Positions 32,033 through 41,295 are shown, counted from the first letter of the stretch. The stretch is DNA of 64,000 nucleotides from Verrucomicrobium sp. BvORR034 (GCF_000739635.1 NZ_BATQ01000171.1:62001-126000); one strand, 5' to 3'. Notes: generated by a model not told the origin, from the letters alone. Numbers and translations: made by a program.

Positions 32033-33205
32033 CTACACCACCTCATCCAGCGCCTGCACCAGATCCAGACTCTTGGCATTGGGCAGCACGCCCAGTTCCA
32101 TCTGGTTCATCACATAAGCAAAGGACAACTGCCGCCCCGGATCGCCAAAAGCCAGACTGCCGCCCGCCCCGGGATGCCCGAAGGCCAGGAGGCCCCGCCC
32201 AAACAATTGGCGCAATTTCGTCACGCCATCTTCCGCCACTGGATCACGCATCACCCCGGGTCCAAACGCCATCAGGGTGCACAGGACGGCATCCTCCTGC
32301 TGGGAAATCGTTTGAGAAAGCGAGCGCACCAGGGATTCGCTCACGATGCGACGCCCCTTCCACACCCCGCCTTCAGCCAGCATGGCATAAAACGCCGCCA
32401 GCGCCTGGGCGGAGCCTACCCCACCCATGCTCGGGTAGCTCCGCTGAAGCGTCTCCGGCTTGTTCAGATCCTGGACAGCATTCAATCCGCTGGGGGAAAC
32501 AAACGTCCGCTGCGTCAGGGTCCCCTTGGTAGAGAACGCCTTTAAAAACGGCGTGGGAGCTTCACCCGCCTTGACCCGACCCGTATAGAGCGTAGCCACC
32601 CGCGAGAGCTCGGACTCAGGCAGGCCAATCCAGAAATCGAGCTCCATCGGTTCCCCGATCTTTTCCCGAAAGTAGTTGCCCAGCGTGAGGCCCCGTGTGG
32701 CGTGCTGGACGATCTCATCCAGCAGAAATCCAAACGTGCGGGCGTGATAACCCTGAGCCGTGCCAGGGGGAAAACTCGGCACCTGTGCCTCGAGGGCAGC
32801 GATCACGGCGGGAGCATCCTCAATCGGCACCACACCATCCAGCGCGGAAAGCCCTGCTGTATGACTCAGGAGTTGCCGGAAAGTGACCTCCCCCTTGCCT
32901 CCCCCGGCGAAGGCCGGCCAAAGTTCCACCACCCGTTTATCCAGAGACAGTCCCGCTTCCTCCAGGGCCAGCAGACAGGTCACGGCGGCCACCCCTTTGG
33001 TAGCGCTCCACACGGGGACCAGAGTGTCAGCCTCCCAGGCCCGGGCACCGCTTCGATCCAAGGTGCCGCCGCAGAGGTTCAATACTTCTTCCCCTTCGTG
33101 ATACACAGAAATGGAGGCCCCAAGCTCGCCCCGTTCGGCGAAGTTCCGCTCGAACAACGGACGAAGCGTCTGCTCCAGACGAGAGGAGAGCTGGTGATCC
33201 CCCAT
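32033..33205 (-). CDS. Serine beta-lactamase-like hydrolase (class C/EstB type)
   Basis: A penicillin-binding-protein-fold serine hydrolase. The nucleophile and its lysine are in PVWSATKGVAA (S-x-x-K); the second motif is a tyrosine in QGYHARTFG, and the third is HPGAGG near the C-terminus, in place of K-T-G as is usual for this family. LLSHTAGLSALDG is the family's helix. 390 residues without an obvious signal peptide, so probably cytoplasmic; such proteins are often esterases rather than antibiotic resistance enzymes. Directly follows the TPR gene with three bases between them (operon). Confidence 0.88.
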   Translation of the reverse strand: MGDHQLSSRLEQTLRPLFERNFAERGELGASISVYHEGEEVLNLCGGTLDRSGARAWEADTLVPVWSATKGVAAVTCLLALEEAGLSLDKRVVELWPAFAGGGKGEVTFRQLLSHTAGLSALDGVVPIEDAPAVIAALEAQVPSFPPGTAQGYHARTFGFLLDEIVQHATRGLTLGNYFREKIGEPMELDFWIGLPESELSRVATLYTGRVKAGEAPTPFLKAFSTKGTLTQRTFVSPSGLNAVQDLNKPETLQRSYPSMGGVGSAQALAAFYAMLAEGGVWKGRRIVSESLVRSLSQTISQQEDAVLCTLMAFGPGVMRDPVAEDGVTKLRQLFGRGLLAFGHPGAGGSLAFGDPGRQLSFAYVMNQMELGVLPNAKSLDLVQALDEVV

Positions 33206-33208
33206 GGC

Positions 33209-33679
33209 CTACAGCTCGTCCTTGATGTTGACCAGGTCTGGATCCCGTTTGGCAGTCTTCTTCAGGCTGGAATCCATCTCAAACGACTTTTCCAGCATGT
33301 TCAACGCCTCGTCACGATTCCCCAACCGGGCGTGGTAGCAGCCGATGTTGTAGAAATACACCGCCTTGGTTCGCAGGGAAGGAGGTCCCTTGAGCAGCAC
33401 ATTGAGCGCCCCCAGCGTATTTCCCAGTTCATGGAGGCAGTAAGCTTCATGAATGAAGCCGCCGGGCTCTTGCGGTGCTTCCTGGCAGAGACGCTGCGCC
33501 ACGCGCAGGGCATCCTCCCAGCGGAGCTGGCCCATCAGGCTCAAGGTCAGGATCTCCAGCGCATCTGGCCGCGCCAGATACTCACCCGGAAGGTCTTGCA
33601 ACTCGTGCCACACCGCTTGGAACATGCCCAACTCCAGGTAACCCTGTGCTGCGAGAATGCTCCGTTCGTACCCGTTCAT
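33209..33679 (-). CDS. Small TPR-repeat protein
   Basis: 156 residues made mostly of tetratricopeptide-like helix pairs: AAQGYLELGMFQAVWHELQ, ALEILTLSLMGQLRWEDALR, HEAYCLHELGNTLGALNVL and FYNIGCYHARLGNRDEAL. These form a protein-binding scaffold. No other domain or signal is seen. Three bases upstream of the beta-lactamase-like gene, so probably cotranscribed; partners unknown. Confidence 0.85.
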   Translation of the reverse strand: MNGYERSILAAQGYLELGMFQAVWHELQDLPGEYLARPDALEILTLSLMGQLRWEDALRVAQRLCQEAPQEPGGFIHEAYCLHELGNTLGALNVLLKGPPSLRTKAVYFYNIGCYHARLGNRDEALNMLEKSFEMDSSLKKTAKRDPDLVNIKDEL

Positions 33680-33757
33680 GCCTCAATTTAGATACGAATT
33701 CTCTCCGCCACGTTCCATCCGTTTGCAAGCCCCTGCTTGAGATCGTAGTACGAATGC

Positions 33758-34714
33758 ATGACTCAGGCCTTTGTCTTGGGTGCCGGGCTTGGTACGCGGT
33801 TGCGACCGCTGACCGACCAGCTCCCCAAGCCGCTCATCCCCGTTTGCCATCAACCTCTCATCGCCCACGCCTTTGAACACCTGAGGCGGGCAGGAGCGCG
33901 TGAGTTCATCGTGAACACGCACCATCTGGCCGGGGCCTACACCGAGGCGTTCCCGGACTCCCAATATGAGGGACTGCCCATCACCTTCCGCCACGAACCC
34001 GTCCTGCTCGAAACCGCCGGTGGCATTGCCAACATCGCAGACCTGATCCGGGAGGAGTCGTTCGTCGTGTACAACGGGGACATTCTGACGGACCTGCCCC
34101 TGGCACCCCTCTGGGAGCACCATCTGACCTCCGGAAACCTCGTCACCCTCGTGCTCCGCAGCGATGGGCCCGGCCAGCACATCGCACGAGATCGCGAGAC
34201 GGGACGTCTCACGGATATCCGGAACATGCTCGGCACGGGACAAAACGGCACCCACCAGTTCACCGGCATCTACGCAGTGCACCCGGCGTTCTTGAAGCAC
34301 CTCACACCCGGCAAGATCGAATCAGTCATCCCCATCTTCCTCTCGCTCATCCAGTCGGGCGCCCCGATCGGCAGCGTGGTCGTGAACGACGGCTCATGGT
34401 GGGACCTGGGGGATCGCACTCAGTATCTGGAGGCCCATCGCGCCATCTTTTCAGAGGGCGGCACCTTCCCCACCTATGCCTCAGAGGCTCGTGCTTCGTG
34501 GAGCCCGGTCCACCCAGAGGCGCAAGTTCACCCCTCCGCCACCCTTCGAGGGTTCAATCTGATCTCTAAGCACGCGCAGATTGGGGAACATGCCGAGCTG
34601 GAAGACTGCCTGCTCTGGTCCGATGCTCGCGTCGCCCCCGGCGCTGTGCTCCGACGCTGCATCGTCCGCAGCGGCATGGAAGCCAGCGGGGAATTGACCA
34701 ACACCGATGTCTAA
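33758..34714 (+). CDS. Sugar-1-phosphate nucleotidyltransferase (MurU-like)
   Basis: Activates a sugar phosphate with a nucleotide. N-terminal Rossmann-like core: FVLGAGLGTRLRPLTDQLPK (the NTP-binding signature), IVNTHHLAG, LETAGGIANI, VVYNGDILTD and VNDGSWWDLG. The C-terminal part (HPEAQVHPSATLRGFNLISK, HAELEDCLLWSDARV) shows hexapeptide left-handed beta-helix repeats, which MurU itself lacks. 318 residues. The next gene is an AmgK-like sugar kinase, a pairing known from the MurNAc recycling pathway (kinase then uridylyltransferase). That makes MurU function a good guess, but a GDP-mannose or other nucleotide sugar role is possible. Confidence 0.82.
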   Translation: MTQAFVLGAGLGTRLRPLTDQLPKPLIPVCHQPLIAHAFEHLRRAGAREFIVNTHHLAGAYTEAFPDSQYEGLPITFRHEPVLLETAGGIANIADLIREESFVVYNGDILTDLPLAPLWEHHLTSGNLVTLVLRSDGPGQHIARDRETGRLTDIRNMLGTGQNGTHQFTGIYAVHPAFLKHLTPGKIESVIPIFLSLIQSGAPIGSVVVNDGSWWDLGDRTQYLEAHRAIFSEGGTFPTYASEARASWSPVHPEAQVHPSATLRGFNLISKHAQIGEHAELEDCLLWSDARVAPGAVLRRCIVRSGMEASGELTNTDV

Positions 34715-34787
34715 ACTCTGAAGGGCGGCTCCGGGTGCAGACCGTACTTGCAATCCGCTCCAGACTGCCGAAAACTCCGCGCCCCTG

Positions 34788-35780
34788 ATGCTCACGGACT
34801 CCCAACTTCTCGAACTGACCGCCACCCAGCTCCCCGGTTGGCCCAAGGCCGTTCGCCTGGATGCCATCCTCAAGGGCGGGTCCGACCGGCTGTTCTACCG
34901 CGTGCATTTTGAGAGCCCGGCCGAGTCAGGCGTGATCCTTATGGTTTACACCATGGCGCGCCCGGACAACCCCCGCTTTGTCCCGGCCACCCTTCGTCTG
35001 GAGAAACTGGGCATTCACGTCCCCCGCATCTTTGCCCACGATACCGAGAACCTCTGCGTGTGGCTGGAGGATCTAGGGCATGTGGATCTGCATTCCTTCC
35101 GGGAGCAGTCCTGGGAAACCCGACGCCCCCTCTACGAATCCACCCTGGAAGAAGCGGCCAAGCTCCACAATGTGAATGCCGGTGCCCTGAGCGCAGAGGA
35201 CATCGCGGAGATGGAGCTGTGCTTCGATGACCGGCTCTATGAGTGGGAGCAGAACTATTTCCTCAACCACTACGTGCAGGGCCTGCTGGGCAAAGACCCC
35301 ACCAGCGCCAGCTTGGAAGAGACCCACGAAGCACTCAAAGCGCTCCGGGACCACCTGGCAAGCCTCCCCCGCGGCCTGGTTCATCGCGATTTCCAAAGCC
35401 AAAACGTACTCATCCGGGAAGGCTCTGCCTGGTTGATCGACTATCAAGGCGTGCGTCCCGGCCTGGCCGAATATGACCTCGCCTCCCTCCTGCTGGATCC
35501 CTATGTGGACCTCGCGGAAAATGAGCGGGAAGACCTGCTTGCCTGGTATGCCCAGCACACAGGGCGGGATCTGGGAGAGCTCCGCGAGACCTACCAGCTC
35601 TGCGCCGCTCAAAGGCTCATGCAGGCCATCGGGGCCTACGCCAATCTCAGCCGCAACCTGGGCAAACCGCAGTTTGAGCAGCATATTCCCGTCGCGCTGG
35701 GTCGTCTGCGTGACATCTGCGACCGCCACCCGCTCCTCGCCCCCGTGGGTGCCCTGACGCGGCTCAATGGCGCACACTGA
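34788..35780 (+). CDS. Aminoglycoside phosphotransferase-family kinase (AmgK-like)
   Basis: An APH-fold kinase. The active site is LVHRDFQSQNVLI (catalytic Asp) and WLIDYQGVRPGLAEYDLASLL (metal Asp), close to the HRDF and ID-x-Q-x-x-x-G patterns of AmgK, which phosphorylates N-acetylmuramate at its anomeric carbon in cell-wall recycling. An N-lobe nucleotide loop GGSDRLFYRVHF is visible. 330 residues, as expected for AmgK. It follows the nucleotidyltransferase gene by 73 bases. Because GlgE comes next, a maltokinase role was considered; those proteins are larger and have a different catalytic loop, so AmgK is preferred. Confidence 0.82.
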   Translation: MLTDSQLLELTATQLPGWPKAVRLDAILKGGSDRLFYRVHFESPAESGVILMVYTMARPDNPRFVPATLRLEKLGIHVPRIFAHDTENLCVWLEDLGHVDLHSFREQSWETRRPLYESTLEEAAKLHNVNAGALSAEDIAEMELCFDDRLYEWEQNYFLNHYVQGLLGKDPTSASLEETHEALKALRDHLASLPRGLVHRDFQSQNVLIREGSAWLIDYQGVRPGLAEYDLASLLLDPYVDLAENEREDLLAWYAQHTGRDLGELRETYQLCAAQRLMQAIGAYANLSRNLGKPQFEQHIPVALGRLRDICDRHPLLAPVGALTRLNGAH

Positions 35781-35884
35781 CGGACTTCCGTTGAGCCCAA
35801 AAGGCGCACGAAGAGAGGCCACAAAGCCTTTGCTTTGCCACGTCTCATGTGTCCTTGTGAGGGGTCAGCCTCTGACCACTTCTC

Positions 35885-37846
35885 ATGGAACCGAAGCATG
35901 CCCACGCTCCAACCGTCACGATTGAGAATTTCCACCCGTCACTGGGTGCCTCCAACTACCTGATCAAGCGGGTGATCAATGAGCCGTTGGACGTCTATGC
36001 CGATGCGTTTACCGACGGCCACATCATCATGTGCACCTTGTTGAAGTGGCACAAGATTGGTGACACGCGCTGGACGGAGGCCCCCATGCGCCCCCAGGAA
36101 AACGACCGCTGGCAGGGCCGCTGCAGCTTTCCCTCTGCCGGACGCTGGGAATACGCCGTGGAATCCTGGGCCGACTCCTGGCTGACTTGGCGGAAGCACT
36201 TCAAGGCCAAGTTTGACGCCAACGACCCAGAGCTTCGCATTGAGGCACGGGAAGGGGCCAAGCTGCTGGACCAGACCGCCCGCCGGGCCCGCACGGCCGG
36301 AGCCAGCTCCTCCTCTACGGAACTGCTGGAACTCGCTGACATGCTGCGCCGGCTGCCGCCAGGGGAGTTGATTGATGTGATCATGGGCGATGACCTCCAG
36401 CTCATCATGGAGCGCTTCCCCGACCGCTCACTCAGCACCACGTCCGAGGTGTTTCAGGTGGTGGTGGAGCGCGAGCGCGCCCGTTTCTCCGCATGGTATG
36501 AGTTTTTCCCGCGCAGCGCTGAGGGTCGTGCCGACCGCCACAGCACTTTCCGCGACTGTCTGGCCCGTCTTGATGATGCCAAATCGATGGGCTTCGATGT
36601 GATTTACTTCCCGCCGATTCATCCCATCGGCGTCACCCATCGCAAAGGGAAGAACAACACTCTCGTGGCCCTCCCGGGTGATGTGGGCTCGCCCTGGGCC
36701 ATCGGCTCCTCGCATGGTGGCCATCGGGCGGTGGAGCCCGCTTTGGGCACGGTGGAGGACTTTGAATGGCTGGTCGGAGAAGCTCGTCAGCGCGGCATGG
36801 AGATCGCCCTGGACTTTGCCATCAACTGTTCTCCGGACCACCCGTATGTGAAAGAGCATCCAGGCTGGTTCCACCAGCGTGAAGACGGCTCGATCCGCTA
36901 TGCCGAAAACCCGCCGAAGAAGTACCAGGACATTTACCCCATCAACTTCCACTGCGAAGATTGGAAGTCACTGTGGCGTGAACTGATCGATGTCGTGCTC
37001 TTCTGGGTGGAGCGAGGTGTGAAGATCTTCCGCGTGGACAATCCGCACACCAAGCCCGTGTCTTTTTGGGAGGTGCTGATTGCCGAGGTGCAGGCCAAGG
37101 ATCCGGATGTGATCTTCCTGGCCGAGGCATTCACAAAACCCCGCATGATGCAGGGTCTGGGCAAGATCGGCTTCAGCCAGAGCTACACCTACTTCACCTG
37201 GCGTGAGAGCAAGCACGAGCTCACCGAGTACGCCAATGAGCTGACCCAGGGTGACATGCGCTGGTACTACCGGGGCAACTTCTGGCCCAACACCCCGGAT
37301 ATCCTGCCTCACCACCTGCAGAACGCCGGCGCCCCCAGCTTCAAACTCCGCGCCGCCCTGGCCGCCCTGCTGGTCCCCAGCTGGGGCATCTACAGCGGCT
37401 ATGAACTCTGCGAAAACCAGCCGCTGCCAGGCCGTGAAGAGTACCTGGACTCCGAGAAATACGAGGTCAAAGGACGGGACTGGAACGCCCCTGGGAACAT
37501 CAAAGGGTTTATCCGCGAACTCAACCGCGCGCGCCAGGACAACCGGGCTCTGCAGCTCTATGACAACCTGAAGTTCCACCACTGCGGGCACGACCAGATC
37601 ATCGTGTTCAGCAAGGTGACGTCAGACTTCAGCAACCGCGTGCTCGCCATCATCAATCTCAGTCCGCACGACACGGCCTCAGCCATGGTGGAGCTGGACA
37701 TGGGAGCCCTCGGCCTGTCGTACGATGCGACCTACCGGGTGCGCGATCTCATCCACGGTGGCGGCTACCAATGGCACGGCTCCTCGAACTTCGTCAGTCT
37801 GGATCCCCGGGGCACGTTCATGCATCTGTTTCTCATCGAACTCTGA
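35885..37846 (+). CDS. glgE: Alpha-1,4-glucan:maltose-1-phosphate maltosyltransferase GlgE
   Basis: Extends alpha-1,4-glucan using maltose-1-phosphate. A long N-terminal domain (residues 1-200; KRVINEPLDVYADAF, DRWQGRCSFPSAGRWEYAVESW) is typical of GlgE. The GH13 barrel shows FDVIYFPPIHPIG, MEIALDFAINCSPDHP, the nucleophile in IFRVDNPHTKP (Asp385), FLAEAFTKP (Glu414) and a final domain with VLAIINLSPHDTASA. 653 residues, normal. It links trehalose-derived maltose phosphate to glycogen; TreS and Mak are not in the window. It follows the AmgK-like gene after about 105 bases that look non-coding, and is 26 bases before the CHASE2-like gene. Confidence 0.95.
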   Translation: MEPKHAHAPTVTIENFHPSLGASNYLIKRVINEPLDVYADAFTDGHIIMCTLLKWHKIGDTRWTEAPMRPQENDRWQGRCSFPSAGRWEYAVESWADSWLTWRKHFKAKFDANDPELRIEAREGAKLLDQTARRARTAGASSSSTELLELADMLRRLPPGELIDVIMGDDLQLIMERFPDRSLSTTSEVFQVVVERERARFSAWYEFFPRSAEGRADRHSTFRDCLARLDDAKSMGFDVIYFPPIHPIGVTHRKGKNNTLVALPGDVGSPWAIGSSHGGHRAVEPALGTVEDFEWLVGEARQRGMEIALDFAINCSPDHPYVKEHPGWFHQREDGSIRYAENPPKKYQDIYPINFHCEDWKSLWRELIDVVLFWVERGVKIFRVDNPHTKPVSFWEVLIAEVQAKDPDVIFLAEAFTKPRMMQGLGKIGFSQSYTYFTWRESKHELTEYANELTQGDMRWYYRGNFWPNTPDILPHHLQNAGAPSFKLRAALAALLVPSWGIYSGYELCENQPLPGREEYLDSEKYEVKGRDWNAPGNIKGFIRELNRARQDNRALQLYDNLKFHHCGHDQIIVFSKVTSDFSNRVLAIINLSPHDTASAMVELDMGALGLSYDATYRVRDLIHGGGYQWHGSSNFVSLDPRGTFMHLFLIEL

Positions 37847-37872
37847 TCCCGGCCTCCCCAAGCCCCGATTTC

Positions 37873-39123
37873 ATGAACCCTGTTCGCCTGATCCTGCTTC
37901 TCGCCGCCATCGGCGGCAGCCTTGCCTGGCTCTACGTCGGTGGCGGGCGGGGCCAGTTTCCGGAGGTGGACCCCTGGTACGTGGACTTCCTGGTGGCCAA
38001 CACGCGGAGCAAGGACGCCGAAACCTCCCAGGCCCTCTCCAGCGATGTCGTGCTCGTCCAGTTCCGCGAAGATGAAAAGGCCGAGTACAGCGCCTGGCCG
38101 CCTGCCCCGCTGGATTACATCATGGCGATGAAGCGGATCGCACACCACGAGCCCGAGGTGGTGGCCTTTGCCGACAGTCTCCATTGGGACAACGAATCAC
38201 CCGAGTTCGTCCTGCCGCTGCGGCAGACGCTGGTGGCGCAGCCTTCGGTCGTCTTTGGGTTTGAAGTATCGAGCTCAGACGCCGGAGCCGCGGCCCTGAC
38301 GCCGGAGACCAAAGCCTTCCTCGAGACCGAGATGCCCTCCATGGGTGAAGCAGAGGATTCCATCGAAGCCATGCCATCCTTCAACCAGGTGGTGGGCATC
38401 CCGTCCAAGACGCTCCGCGTGGTAGGGCAGATGGGAGTCACCACCATTGCCGGCACCAGCAACACTCCGGAAGGCAGCGTCCCCCTCCTGGCCCGATACG
38501 AGTCCAAGATCGTCCCGACCGTCGCAGCCCAGGCCGTCACCCTGTACCGCCGCATCCCCTACTCCGTCATGCGACTCCGCCTCGGCGCAGGAGCCCGGCT
38601 CAGCCTGGGCGACCGCTATGTCATCCCCCTCGATCGCACCGCCGCCGTGCGGGTGCCAAAGGAGGTCGATGTGCCGGTCGTGAATGCCCTCGACCTGCTC
38701 ACTCCTGAACTCGGGGTGCCGTCGGAAGCGGTGAACAAGGAGGCCCTGGGCAAAAAAAAGATCATCGTCATCTCCCACACCAAGGCTGGCGCAGAGGAAG
38801 CTCGCACCATTGCGGCCGCCCTCTCCGCCCCCGCCTACCACCAGGCTTCCCAGCGGTGGGAGTGGGTCGTGGCAGGTGTCACCGCTCTACTCGCCTTCTG
38901 GCAGGCCCGCCAGGGCCGCCTCGGTTCACTGGTCTTCGGTTTCGCTATGGTGGTACTTTGCGTGGGCGCAGGCATTCTGGTTTTCCAGACGAGCCTGATC
39001 TGGTGTTCTCCCCTCCCGGTGGTTGCGGTCATTGCCCCCAGCACCCTGTGGTGCTTCCTGTGGCCACACCGGAAGGCACCACGCCGGGAAGAAATTCAGC
39101 CAGCTGAACCGGAGCCCGCCTGA
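37873..39123 (+). CDS. CHASE2-like extracytoplasmic sensor domain protein
   Basis: 416 residues with an N-terminal membrane anchor (NPVRLILLLAAIGGSLAWLY), about 310 exported residues (VVLVQFREDEKAEYSAWPP, FADSLHWDNE, KTLRVVGQMGVTTIAGTS), and three membrane helices at the end (WVVAGVTALLAFW, LVFGFAMVVLCVGAGIL, PLPVVAVIAPSTLWCFL). This is the CHASE2 arrangement, where an outer sensor is followed by three helices and an effector, but the usual adenylate cyclase, kinase or GGDEF output is missing; only a short charged tail follows. ATG 37873 is chosen over the open frame from 37771, which lies inside glgE. Role unknown. Confidence 0.65.
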   Translation: MNPVRLILLLAAIGGSLAWLYVGGGRGQFPEVDPWYVDFLVANTRSKDAETSQALSSDVVLVQFREDEKAEYSAWPPAPLDYIMAMKRIAHHEPEVVAFADSLHWDNESPEFVLPLRQTLVAQPSVVFGFEVSSSDAGAAALTPETKAFLETEMPSMGEAEDSIEAMPSFNQVVGIPSKTLRVVGQMGVTTIAGTSNTPEGSVPLLARYESKIVPTVAAQAVTLYRRIPYSVMRLRLGAGARLSLGDRYVIPLDRTAAVRVPKEVDVPVVNALDLLTPELGVPSEAVNKEALGKKKIIVISHTKAGAEEARTIAAALSAPAYHQASQRWEWVVAGVTALLAFWQARQGRLGSLVFGFAMVVLCVGAGILVFQTSLIWCSPLPVVAVIAPSTLWCFLWPHRKAPRREEIQPAEPEPA

Positions 39124-39222
39124 TCGCCAGACAGGAATGCTCCTTGCCAAGCCCTGATTTTTCCGGTAGCGAGAACTGCACGGATCGATTTTCCCGCAGT
39201 ACCTCAGTTTTTGCTTTATCAC

Positions 39223-40578
39223 ATGACCTTTCGCAGTCTGTTGCGCCGCAGGGAGATTGGCGCCAATTCGTATCTCATCGAGAACGGCCGCCAGCGCATT
39301 ATTCTCGACGCCGGTGCCCACCCCAAGGAAAAAGGTCACGATTCGCTGCCCAATTTCAATTCGGTGCCCCATGACACCGTCAACTCCATCCTGGTCACGC
39401 ACGCGCACCACGACCACATCGGTGCCCTGCCTGTGCTTCAACGCCGCCAGCCGCGCACGCCAGTCTACATGACGGAGCCCACGGGCGAAGTGGGCGCAGC
39501 CATGCTTCACAACTCCGTGAACGTGATGACCCGCCAGCGGGAGGAGCAGGGCATTCAAGAGTACCCGCTCTTCACCCACAAGGAGATCGACGGCATCAAA
39601 GGCCGCTGGAACTACCGCGATCTACGCCGTCCGTTCTTTCTGCCGGATTCCGAGGTGGAATGCACCTTCTTTGACGCTGGCCACATCATCGGCTCTGCCG
39701 GCATCATGATCCGGCACGAGGGCAAGACCGCATTTTACACAGGGGACGTGAACTTCGAACCCCAAACAATCGCCCGGGAGGCAGATTTCCCCACTACGGG
39801 CATTGATACCCTGATCATTGAAACCACCCGAGGCGACTTCCAGCGACCGGCCAACTTTTCCCGCAAAGCGGAAAAGGAGCGTCTCGCCCAGGTGATTCGT
39901 GAGACCTTTGACAAGGGTGGCGCCGTGATGATCCCCGTCTTTGCCCTCGGCAAATCCCAGGAACTCCTGGTGATGCTGCATGAGTTGCACCAGATGGACC
40001 TCATCCCTAACGCTCCAGTTTTCATCGGTGGCCTGAGCACCAAGATGACCGTTCTGTACGACAACTACGCCAGCAAAACCCGGCGCAGCTATGAGGGCTT
40101 CCGCATTCTGGAGGACATGGACACGCTGGTGGCCCCGCGCAAACGCCGCAAGGAGCTGCTCTACAATGTCCGGACCATCTATGCCCTCTCCAGCGGCATG
40201 ATGAGTGAAGGCACGACGTCCAACCAGTTTGCCATGCGGTTCATGGACAATCCCAAGAACACGATCGCCTTCGTGGGTTACACAGATCCCGCCACTCCGG
40301 GCTACCGCATCCGGAACGCGAAGCAGGGTGAAAAGATCAAACTCGATCCTCAGCTTCCCGAGGTGCCCCTCCTCTGCCGGGTTGCCAGCTTTGACTTCAG
40401 CGCCCACGCGGTGCGGGAGGACATCGTCTCCTACGTGACCAAGGTCAGCCCCCGCAAGGTGCTCCTCGTTCATGGTGACGCGCCCGCCCAGGCCTGGTTC
40501 CACCAGACGCTTTCGACCGCGCTTCCTCAGAGCGAAATCATCTCCCCAGAGCCGGGTGAGACCATCAGTCTCTGGTAG
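39223..40578 (+). CDS. Beta-CASP metallo-beta-lactamase RNA-processing nuclease
   Basis: A zinc-dependent ribonuclease-type protein. Metal ligands: THAHHDHIGA (from His60), the later TFFDAGHIIGSAG with its His and the FYTGDVNFE Asp; then the beta-CASP motifs IETTRGDF-x-R, GGAVMIPVFALGKSQELL, ALSSGMMSEG, FVGYTDPATPGYRI and the C-terminal FDFSAHA and VLLVHGD. These match the CPSF73-like RNase family. ATG 39223 (MTFRSLLRRREIG) is preferred to ATG 39211. 451 residues, normal. Separate from glgE-region genes by about 100 bases. Likely in mRNA processing or decay. Confidence 0.92.
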   Translation: MTFRSLLRRREIGANSYLIENGRQRIILDAGAHPKEKGHDSLPNFNSVPHDTVNSILVTHAHHDHIGALPVLQRRQPRTPVYMTEPTGEVGAAMLHNSVNVMTRQREEQGIQEYPLFTHKEIDGIKGRWNYRDLRRPFFLPDSEVECTFFDAGHIIGSAGIMIRHEGKTAFYTGDVNFEPQTIAREADFPTTGIDTLIIETTRGDFQRPANFSRKAEKERLAQVIRETFDKGGAVMIPVFALGKSQELLVMLHELHQMDLIPNAPVFIGGLSTKMTVLYDNYASKTRRSYEGFRILEDMDTLVAPRKRRKELLYNVRTIYALSSGMMSEGTTSNQFAMRFMDNPKNTIAFVGYTDPATPGYRIRNAKQGEKIKLDPQLPEVPLLCRVASFDFSAHAVREDIVSYVTKVSPRKVLLVHGDAPAQAWFHQTLSTALPQSEIISPEPGETISLW

Positions 40579-41237
40579 TGTCGCTGGGTTGTCCTGTGGA
40601 CGAAGCGCTGTGATGTGACAGCGAATGTCCACAAAGGAGGCCAACCAGAGCGGTCGCCCTCGTGCTTTCCTTTCTCGACGCATCGCTCCAGCTCAACCTG
40701 AGAGGGGCGATTTGTGCGAGCACAACCGCCGCAGCTGGCCGGAGGGAGGACGTTATTTCATCGGCGAACGACGCCCGCCAATTGCCTTTGCAGCCTGCAC
40801 TCGGCACTTGGCAACTCCCCACTCCGCCCCTTACGGTGGTTGTGCCCGAGGCACAAACCGCCGCTCCTTGGACTGTCGCACCTTGAGCGCTGCTGGGTGA
40901 CAGTGAACACGCAGAAATCAGGCAATCGGAGCGGTCGCCCTACAATACCCGTGTTTGCAGGGTGGTACCCTCATGAACCGGAAGGGTTCGCCCATGCGTA
41001 GCCATGGGTTGGGCGAGTGGAGCGAGGACTACCCATGGAAGCCTGGGCTGAAAGATCTACCGCGGAGCGGTAGGCCCATGGCAGCCAAGGGCTGGAATAG
41101 GTGAGATGTGTGCGGTTGGAGCAGGCATCACGGTCGTGCGAGCAGTTGTGGAACGCAAAGGACCCATATCACCACGATCTCGACATCGCCGCCGCTCCTT
41201 GGACTTTTGCGTTTTGGGTGACCTTGCGAGACTGCAA
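40579..41237. repeat. Structured repeat-rich spacer
   Basis: No gene. Direct repeats: GAGCGGTCGCCCT at about 40650 and 40932, and CCGCTCCTTGGACT at about 40860 and 41192. Hairpins: GGTTGTGCC-cga-GGCACAAACC at 40838-40859; CCATGGGT (41002-41009) pairing with ACCCATGG (41031-41038); CTACCGC-gga-GCGGTAG at about 41059-41075. The part 40960-41100 looks like one structured element with alternating hairpins. Confidence 0.55.
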
Positions 41238-41241
41238 AGTA

Positions 41242-41269
41242 AAAAGGGCGGCCATCGGGCCGCCCTTTT
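41242..41269 (-). terminator. Bidirectional-looking terminator at the end of the secretin gene
   Basis: AAAAGGGCGGC (41242-41252), CATCGG loop region, GCCGCCCTTTT (41259-41269). It begins 27 bases past the secretin stop and has A/T runs on both sides, so it can work from either strand. Confidence 0.85.
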
Positions 41270-41295
41270 GGTAATTTTGTTCTGTTCCGCTTAGG

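Noticed and set aside
32033-33205. Antibiotic-resistance beta-lactamase
   Set aside because: No signal peptide, and HPGAGG in place of K-T-G; more likely an esterase or peptidase of the same fold.
34788-35780. Aminoglycoside resistance kinase or maltokinase
   Set aside because: The catalytic loop and context next to a MurU-like gene favour AmgK; maltokinases are longer.
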